Source: a bacterium
GTDB lineage: Bacteria; Zhuqueibacterota; Zhuqueibacteria; Zhuqueibacterales; Zhuqueibacteraceae
DNA length: 64,000 bases
NCBI GenBank assembly: GCA_023150945.1
Contig: JAKLJX010000002.1
Location: 434,001-498,000 of the forward strand
Direction: 5' to 3'
A model generated the notes under the pieces. The model saw only the letters and a list, made by a program, of their open reading frames with translations, did not search any database and had not been told where the DNA came from. Below, piece by piece: positions 58,857 through 64,000 of this stretch. The position numbers were made by a program, and so were the translations under genes. Position 1 is the stretch's first letter, and each line of letters opens with the position of its first letter.

Positions 58857-60416
58857 CTAATGGCGGAAGTGCCGCACGCCGGTGAACACCATTGCCATTT
58901 TATGCTGATCAGCCGCTGCGATGACCTCGGCGTCGCGCAGCGAACCGCCCGGCTGAATGATCGCCTGCGCCCCGGCGGCAGCAGCCTGCTCCACGCTGTC
59001 GGCAAACGGGAAAAACGCATCGCTCGCCACCACCGACCCTTGCAGCTCCAGGCCGGCGCGCCGAGCCTTTTCGACCGCGAGCCAGGCGGAATCAACGCGG
59101 CTCATTTGTCCTGCGCCGATGCCGAGCGTGCGATCGTCGCCGCAGAAGATCACCGCGTTGGATTTGACGGCGCGCACCACCTTCCAGGCAAAACGCAACG
59201 CACGCCATTGCTCCTCCTCCGGCGGTCGCTGCGTGACGACGCGGAATGCGGTTTCATCGTCGTTGCCGGTATCCGGCTCCTGCACCAACACGCCGCCCGC
59301 AACCGTCTTGCAGTCGAAGGCAGCGGGCGCCGGCTGGCTGATACCATCCATTTCCAGCAGCCGCAGATTTTTCTTGCCCGCCAGCATGCGTTGCGCCTCG
59401 GCGCTGAATCCCGGCGCCAGAATCACTTCGGTGAAGTTCTCCGCAATCGCAGCGGCGGTTTCGCCATCGACTACGCGATTGCAGCCGATGATGCCGCCGA
59501 ACGCCGACACCGGGTCGGTGGCCCTGGCCTTACGGAAAGCCTCCTCCAGCGAATCAGCAACCGCCACCCCGCAGGGATTGGCGTGCTTGATAATAACACA
59601 GGCCGGCTCGTCAAAACAGCGCACGAGATCGAGCGCCGCATCGGCATCGGCAATGTTGTTGTAAGAAAGCTCTTTGCCCTGCAACTGCCGCGCGGCAAAG
59701 AACCCGGCGGCCGGACCGGTGCGGTTGCGATAAAAGCCCGCGCGCTGCTGGGGATTCTCGCCGTAGCGCAATTCTTGTTTTCGGTCCAACACCAAAATCA
59801 TGGAGGTGGGCAGATCGTCTTGACCCGTCTGGCGGTGCAGATAATCCTGAATCACGGCATCGTAGCCGGCGGTGCAGGCAAAGGCTGCGATCGCCAATCG
59901 CCGGCGCGTGGTCTCGCTCACTTCGCCGTGGTTCTGGCGCAACTCCTCGCAAAACGCAGCATACTGGCGCGGCTGTGACAGCACCGCCACGCCGGGGAAA
60001 TTCTTGGACGCCGCGCGCAACAGGGTGACGCCGCCGATATCGATATTCTCCAGCGCTTCGTTGAGCGTGGTTTGCGGCTGCGCGATCACGTTCTCAAACG
60101 GATAGAGATTGACCACGACGAGATCGATCAACCCAAAACCATGATGCGCCGCCTCCGCAAGCTGCGCAGGCTGATCGCGTTTCGCCAGCAATCCGCCCAG
60201 GATTTTGGGATGCAGCGTCTTCACCCGGCCCTCCAAAATTTCGGGAAAGCCGGTAATCGCCTCGACCGGCGTGACTGAAAAGCCATTCTGCTGCAGCAGC
60301 CGGGCGGTGCCGCCGGTGGCAATCAACTCGATGCGGTGTGCTGCCAGGGTTTGCGCCAGCTCCAGCAGGCCGGTTTTGTCATGGACGCTGAGCAGGGCGC
60401 GCTTAATGGACGACAC
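58857..60416 (-). CDS. purH: Bifunctional AICAR formyltransferase / IMP cyclohydrolase
   Basis: Catalyses the last two steps of IMP synthesis. 519 residues, normal length. The N-terminal IMP cyclohydrolase (MGS-like) has 'RALLSVHDKTGLLELAQTL', 'ELIATGGTARLL' and 'GRVKTLHPKILGGLLA'. The C-terminal transformylase has 'LRYGENPQQRAGFYR', 'GKELSYNNIADADAALDLV', 'ACVIIKHANPCGVA' (catalytic Lys-His) and 'AIIQPGGSLRDAEVIAAAD'. GTG at 60416 is preferred (GAGAGA about 7 bp upstream, family-like N-terminus); GTG 60437 is an alternative. It follows purN by 23 bp. Confidence 0.96.
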   Translation of the reverse strand: MSSIKRALLSVHDKTGLLELAQTLAAHRIELIATGGTARLLQQNGFSVTPVEAITGFPEILEGRVKTLHPKILGGLLAKRDQPAQLAEAAHHGFGLIDLVVVNLYPFENVIAQPQTTLNEALENIDIGGVTLLRAASKNFPGVAVLSQPRQYAAFCEELRQNHGEVSETTRRRLAIAAFACTAGYDAVIQDYLHRQTGQDDLPTSMILVLDRKQELRYGENPQQRAGFYRNRTGPAAGFFAARQLQGKELSYNNIADADAALDLVRCFDEPACVIIKHANPCGVAVADSLEEAFRKARATDPVSAFGGIIGCNRVVDGETAAAIAENFTEVILAPGFSAEAQRMLAGKKNLRLLEMDGISQPAPAAFDCKTVAGGVLVQEPDTGNDDETAFRVVTQRPPEEEQWRALRFAWKVVRAVKSNAVIFCGDDRTLGIGAGQMSRVDSAWLAVEKARRAGLELQGSVVASDAFFPFADSVEQAAAAGAQAIIQPGGSLRDAEVIAAADQHKMAMVFTGVRHFRH

Positions 60417-60439
60417 GGGGTCTCTCTCGCGTTTCACGT

Positions 60440-61069
60440 TCAGGATTTGGGTCGTATGCGAACCTGTCTGCCGCTGATCACGACTCGGTCTTCCGCAAAA
60501 AGCTGTAGCGCTTCCGGCAAAATCACATGCTCGACTGCGAGCACGCGGCCGGCCAGTGTTGCCGCGGTGTCATCATCGTGCACCGGCACGCAGCGCTGCA
60601 CCACCGGGCCGCCGCTGTCGTATTCTTCATCCACCAGATGCACCGTGGCGCCACTCACCTTGCAGCCATAGGCGAGCACGGCCGCATGCACGCGGCTGCC
60701 ATACATGCCCTTGCCGCCGAAACTCGGCAGCAGCGCAGGATGAATGTTGATCATGCGGCCGGCAAAAGCGCGCACCACCGCCACGGGAATCTTGCGCAGA
60801 TAGCCCGCCAGCACGATGAAATTGCAGCCATGCTGGGACAAAGCCTGCAGCAGCGCGTGTTCATAGTCCTGCGGTGAAGTGAAGCTGCTGGGCGCGAGCA
60901 CGCATTCGGGAATTCCCTCGTCGCGTGCAATTTGCCGCGCACCGGCCGCCGGCTGGTCGGTGAGCAACAGCGCCACCCGCGCGGCCAGCTTACCGCTGCG
61001 AATCGCTGCGACGATGGCCTGGAAATTCGAACCGCGGCCGCTGGCAAAAACTGCAAGGTGAAGATCCAT
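60440..61069 (-). CDS. purN: Phosphoribosylglycinamide formyltransferase
   Basis: Transfers a formyl group from 10-formyl-THF to GAR, step three of purine synthesis. 209 residues, typical length. 'LAVFASGRGSNFQAIVAAI' binds the phosphate, 'VLAGYLRKIPVAVVRAF', 'MINIHPALLPSFGGKGMYG' (catalytic Asn-His) and 'VHLVDEEYDSGGPVVQRCVPV' (catalytic Asp) are intact. GAGGGCAG precedes the ATG. It forms a two-gene purine unit with purH. Confidence 0.96.
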   Translation of the reverse strand: MDLHLAVFASGRGSNFQAIVAAIRSGKLAARVALLLTDQPAAGARQIARDEGIPECVLAPSSFTSPQDYEHALLQALSQHGCNFIVLAGYLRKIPVAVVRAFAGRMINIHPALLPSFGGKGMYGSRVHAAVLAYGCKVSGATVHLVDEEYDSGGPVVQRCVPVHDDDTAATLAGRVLAVEHVILPEALQLFAEDRVVISGRQVRIRPKS

Positions 61070-61148
61070 CTGCCCTCGAACACATGCGAAACCGCAATTG
61101 CGCTCCGCCCCACTCGCCGGCTCGCCCGGCGTGGGTCATGGTGAATTT

Positions 61149-62093
61149 CTAAACCACCGCGGCTTCGGTAACCGTCAAGCGCCGCTGCCGTCCGCTCACG
61201 AGCAGCTCGGCGCTGGCGCCGACCGGCATGGTGTGTTTGCGGCCGGCGTGGCCATATTCCAAATTCATCAAAGCGGGCACGCGCAACGGGCGAATGAAAT
61301 CCTGCATCAGATCCTCCAGGCGCAGCGAGGGTGCGCCGTTTTTCGCCTCGCAATCGATCATCTGGCCCAACACGAATCCGCCGATCTTGGCGAACACGCC
61401 CAGTTCACGCAGATGCACGAGATAACGATCGATGCGATAAATCTCCTCACCGATTTCCTCGAGGAAAAAAATGCTCTTTTGCACCGCCGGCATGAACGCG
61501 GTGCCCGCCACCGTGGCCACCAGCGAGAGACAGCCGCCGAGCAAGCGGCCGCGCACTCGTCCCGCGGTAATCGCGGCAAACGGCCGGTCCTGCTGCGGCT
61601 CCAAATCGCCGCAGGGCACTGGTTCCGTGATCATCCGCCAAAACTGCGCTGCGGTGAAGGGATCAATGCCCCGGCCCATGTCCGCTGCCACCATCGGCCC
61701 GGAGAAAGTGATCAAGCCGGTGCGCCGGAAGATCGCAAGCTGCAGCGCGGTGATGTCGCTGTAGCCGACGAAGATTTTGGGCTGGTCGCGGATGGCGTCA
61801 TAATCGAGCAGGTGCAGCAGGCGGGGGGTGCCGTAGCCGCCGCGCACGCAGATGATCGCCCGCACCTGCCGGTCACGGAACATGGCGTTGAGATCGCGGC
61901 TGCGCTCGCGATCACTGCCGGCAAGATAGCCGTTCTCGCGATACACAAACTTACCGAGTTTGACGCGATAACCCAATCCTTCCAAATAGCGCACGCCCTG
62001 TTCGAGCAACTCGGGCTTCATGGGACTGGCGGGCGCCACCACGCCGATGACTTCACCGGGGCGCAGCCGCGCCGGTTTGATGATGCGGGGCAA
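61149..62093 (-). CDS. ldcA: LD-carboxypeptidase / MccF-like peptidase (S66)
   Basis: A 314-residue cytoplasmic serine peptidase that releases terminal D-Ala from recycled murein tetrapeptides, or cleaves related amides. The nucleophile is S112 in 'FVGYSDITALQLAI'; the catalytic Glu lies in 'FLEEIGEEIYRIDRYL' and the His in 'LEYGHAGRKHTMPVG'. 'ICVRGGYGTPRLLHLLDYD' is another S66 hallmark. The start is TTG at 62093, supported by CGGAG with 7-bp spacing; no ATG fits. No signal peptide, in line with LdcA. MccF-type immunity peptidases are close relatives, so substrate is not fully certain. Confidence 0.93.
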   Translation of the reverse strand: MPRIIKPARLRPGEVIGVVAPASPMKPELLEQGVRYLEGLGYRVKLGKFVYRENGYLAGSDRERSRDLNAMFRDRQVRAIICVRGGYGTPRLLHLLDYDAIRDQPKIFVGYSDITALQLAIFRRTGLITFSGPMVAADMGRGIDPFTAAQFWRMITEPVPCGDLEPQQDRPFAAITAGRVRGRLLGGCLSLVATVAGTAFMPAVQKSIFFLEEIGEEIYRIDRYLVHLRELGVFAKIGGFVLGQMIDCEAKNGAPSLRLEDLMQDFIRPLRVPALMNLEYGHAGRKHTMPVGASAELLVSGRQRRLTVTEAAVV

Positions 62094-62243
62094 TGTTGTT
62101 CTCCGTTATCATTACCACTGCAATTGCCTTCCAGCAGGGATTCAGTGAAGAACTGGGCACAGTTCCAGGTTATTCACAAGGTCCGCGGGATGACAGCAGG
62201 ATGACAAGTAGAGGCGGATTGAACTCTTCAAGGCCGGCGACCA

Positions 62244-63614
62244 CTAACTCAACACCGGTAAACGGCGTTGCGCCGGCGCTGCCATCGGCGGCGTGAAGCG
62301 CGAGCTGGCGGCACGGCCGGTCAGCTCAAAATCGCGGGCGCCAGTGATGCGCACCGAGCTGAACTCGCCGATCGGCAATTGACCGCGCGTAGCCGGCACC
62401 ACGACGGTGTGATCGATCTCCGGGCAATCCCATTGCGTGCGGCCGCAGTAGGCTTGTTCCTGTTCGTCGTATTCCTCGATCAACACCCGCAACTCACGCC
62501 CGATCTGCCGGCGGTTCCACTCCAACGCCACCTGCCGCTGCGCCTCCACCAGCAAATCATAGCGTTCGCGCTTGACTTCTTCCGGCACTTGATCGGCAAA
62601 CGTGTAAGCCGGAGTGTTTTCTTCGTGAGAATAATTGAAAACCCCCAGGCGCGCAAAATGGCCGGCGCAGACGAAGTCATAGAGGCTCTGAAAGTCTTCC
62701 TCTGTTTCGCCCGGGAAACCGGTGATCAGCGAAGTGCGCAGCACCAGATTCGGAATGCTGGCATGCAGGCGGCCAATCAATTCTTCGGTGAATTGGCGGT
62801 TGACACGGCGGGCCATGCGCTTCAGCATGCGGTCGCTGACATGCTGAATCGGCAGGTCGAGATACTTGACCACTTTGGGCAGGGTGGCGATCGCTGCGAT
62901 CATCTCGGTGGTGACGTGATAGGGATAAGCATACATCACGCGAATCCACTCGAGGCCGGCGACCGCAGCGAGCGCCTGCAGCAGCGGGGCGAGTTGCTGC
63001 CGGCCGTTCAAATCCAGGCCGTATTGGGTGGAATCCTGGGCGACGAGAATCAATTCCTTCACGCCGTGGGCCGCGAGTTGCCGCGCTTCCGCCACCAGTT
63101 CCGGAATCGGCGTGCTGCGAAAGGCGCCGCGAATCTGCGGAATTGCGCAAAAGGTGCAGGGATGCTCGCAGCCCTCGGAGATTTTGAGATAGGCGAAGTG
63201 GCGGGGCGTCAACTGCGCGCGCGCAACCGCGGACACACCCTCGCCGAGCAGATTGTGTTTCAGCCGCATCTGCAGCGCCAAGCCGTTGACGATTTGGCGC
63301 AAATCCCGGTTGCCGTAAAAACCGTCGACTTCCGGCAGCTCGCGGCGCAGTTCGGGCGCGTAACGCTCAGACAGGCAACCGGTCACGAACACTTGCCGGC
63401 AGGCGCCCTGTTTCTTCAGTTCGAGCGCCTGCAGAATCGTGTCGATGGATTCTTCCTTGGCGGACTCGATGAAGCCGCAGGTGTTGACAATGATGGCCTC
63501 CGCGGCCGCCGCCTCGGCGACGAACTCGACGCCGCGCAGCCGCAGGCCGCCTTGTAAGAATTCGGAGTCAACGAGGTTCTTGGGGCAACCCAGGGTGATG
63601 AGATTGACTTTCAA
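62244..63614 (-). CDS. rimO: Ribosomal protein uS12 methylthiotransferase RimO
   Basis: A 456-residue radical SAM methylthiotransferase that modifies Asp88 of ribosomal protein S12. The UPF0004 domain carries C10, C46 and C80 ('TLGCPKNLVDSE', 'VNTCGFIESAKEES', 'VTGCLSERY'); the radical SAM cluster is C149/C153/C156 in 'SEGCEHPCTFCAIPQIRG'; a TRAM domain lies near the C-terminus ('RELRVLIEEYDEQEQAYCGRTQWDCPEID'-like). 'NLVDSE' and 'IESAKEESID' distinguish RimO from MiaB. The start is TTG at 63614 with AAGG 8 bp upstream. The last about 25 residues form a nonconserved tail. Confidence 0.95.
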   Translation of the reverse strand: MKVNLITLGCPKNLVDSEFLQGGLRLRGVEFVAEAAAAEAIIVNTCGFIESAKEESIDTILQALELKKQGACRQVFVTGCLSERYAPELRRELPEVDGFYGNRDLRQIVNGLALQMRLKHNLLGEGVSAVARAQLTPRHFAYLKISEGCEHPCTFCAIPQIRGAFRSTPIPELVAEARQLAAHGVKELILVAQDSTQYGLDLNGRQQLAPLLQALAAVAGLEWIRVMYAYPYHVTTEMIAAIATLPKVVKYLDLPIQHVSDRMLKRMARRVNRQFTEELIGRLHASIPNLVLRTSLITGFPGETEEDFQSLYDFVCAGHFARLGVFNYSHEENTPAYTFADQVPEEVKRERYDLLVEAQRQVALEWNRRQIGRELRVLIEEYDEQEQAYCGRTQWDCPEIDHTVVVPATRGQLPIGEFSSVRITGARDFELTGRAASSRFTPPMAAPAQRRLPVLS

Positions 63615-63625
63615 GCTAGGGCCTT

Positions 63626-63981
63626 TTATGATTCAACGCTGCATCCGGTGGCGATTGACAATGCTGTGCAGACTTGTGTCATGAGTTCCTTGTCAAGGTT
63701 CCCAATAAACTGAACTAATTTTGCTTTCTCAATGGTTTGAATACTGTCTAAATTTATCGCAGACGTATTTTTCAAGCCTTGGCCGGTTCCAACAATGACT
63801 GCTCTGGTGCTCCGTGTATCGTAAAGCTTATCGGCACGACAATAAAGCTTATCGGCACGACAATCACATAGTTGAGCAAAGGGATCGCTTGCGAGCGGCC
63901 TAGAACCAGCACCGGCCTGCGTTTATCCGGTGGCTTGAATTCATGAAGCCAGAATTCGCCACGATGAATCAATCGATCCAT
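63626..63981 (-). pseudogene. mazF: Frameshifted mazF/pemK-like toxin gene with an internal 21-bp duplication
   Basis: Remnant of a MazF/PemK-family endoribonuclease toxin. ATG 63981 (GGAGA upstream) begins 'MDRLIHRGEFWLHEFKPPDKRRPVLVL' and reads into 'VVPISFTIHGAPEQSLL', stopping at 63772. In another frame the sequence continues as a proper MazF C-terminus: 'VGTGQGLKNTSAINLDSIQTIEKAKL...GNLDKELMTQVCTALSIATGC', ending at TAA 63626. A single-base frameshift lies near 63790-63800. The 21-bp unit at 63823-63843 is repeated in tandem at 63844-63864, inserting seven residues (VVPISFI). With both lesions repaired the product would be about 111 residues, the family norm. The antitoxin, if any, lies beyond base 64000. 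A sequencing error could explain the frameshift. Confidence 0.8.
63823..63864. repeat. Perfect 21-bp tandem duplication inside mazF
   Basis: Two identical copies (63823-63843 and 63844-63864), each starting AAAGCTTATCGG and ending ACGACAAT. The unit is a multiple of three, so it keeps frame but duplicates the strand that normally reads VVPISF in the toxin core. Confidence 0.97.
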
Positions 63982-64000
63982 ACCTGTTCTCCGATCCACT

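Noticed and set aside
62160-62210. Two GGATGACA direct repeats upstream of ldcA considered as an operator or REP element
   Set aside because: Only two short copies, no symmetry, and no further copies noticed in the window.

Overview
This 64 kb window is GC-rich and strikingly one-sided: all 53 genes I can support, including a partial and a broken one, lie on the minus strand, so transcription runs from high to low coordinates. The gene content (double-membrane export proteins, RodA/PBP2/MreBCD, an outer-membrane barrel with thrombospondin-type-3-like acidic repeats, a YbgF-like lipoprotein) indicates a rod-shaped diderm bacterium. My guess, made without any database search, is a lineage around the FCB superphylum (Calditrichota/KSB1-like). 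No rRNA, tRNA, CRISPR array or insertion sequence was seen.

Right-hand housekeeping block (about 47.7-64 kb, in transcription order): a frameshifted mazF toxin remnant, rimO, an LD-carboxypeptidase, purN and purH, then mreB-mreC-mreD-mrdA-rodA, an outer-membrane barrel protein behind its own sigma70-like promoter, a YbgF-like lipoprotein followed by an intrinsic terminator, galT, and a glycogen-synthase homologue that has lost its catalytic residues.

Central export block (about 39.6-47.7 kb): a STAS-domain protein with an extra C-terminal helical domain, a small Wza-like export protein, a Wzc/GumC-type tyrosine autokinase, a UDP-glucuronate-4-epimerase-like protein, the initiating polyprenyl-phosphate sugar transferase and UDP-glucose dehydrogenase. 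This is the core of a Wzx/Wzy-dependent exopolysaccharide or capsule pathway. A second sigma54-like motif and a terminator-like hairpin lie ahead of the Wza-like gene.

Left-hand assembly and modification block (1-39.2 kb): a long tightly packed series opened by a strong sigma54-type promoter motif (39257-39272). It encodes GT4 and GT2 glycosyltransferases, GT-C membrane glycosyltransferases, a Wzx flippase, an O-antigen-ligase/polymerase-like protein, an LPG-synthase-TM (YbhN-like) protein, two AsnB-type proteins, a polysaccharide deacetylase, a hexapeptide acyltransferase, a FemAB/GNAT-type acyltransferase, methyltransferases, a radical SAM protein, sugar epimerases, a sugar aminotransferase, a Gfo/Idh/MocA oxidoreductase and, oddly, proC. 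Many adjacent genes overlap by 4 bp, implying translational coupling.

The most unusual pattern is a set of conserved-looking proteins that lack hallmark catalytic residues: a GT2 without DxD beside an intact paralogue, an AsnB homologue without the N-terminal cysteine in the same cluster as an intact AsnB, a GlgA homologue without its active-site lysine, arginine and glutamate, a radical SAM protein without SPASM cysteines, and an SDR with Asn in place of the catalytic Tyr. Together with sigma54-type control and a STAS regulator, this suggests an elaborate regulated surface-polysaccharide system with several probable pseudoenzyme or scaffold subunits.
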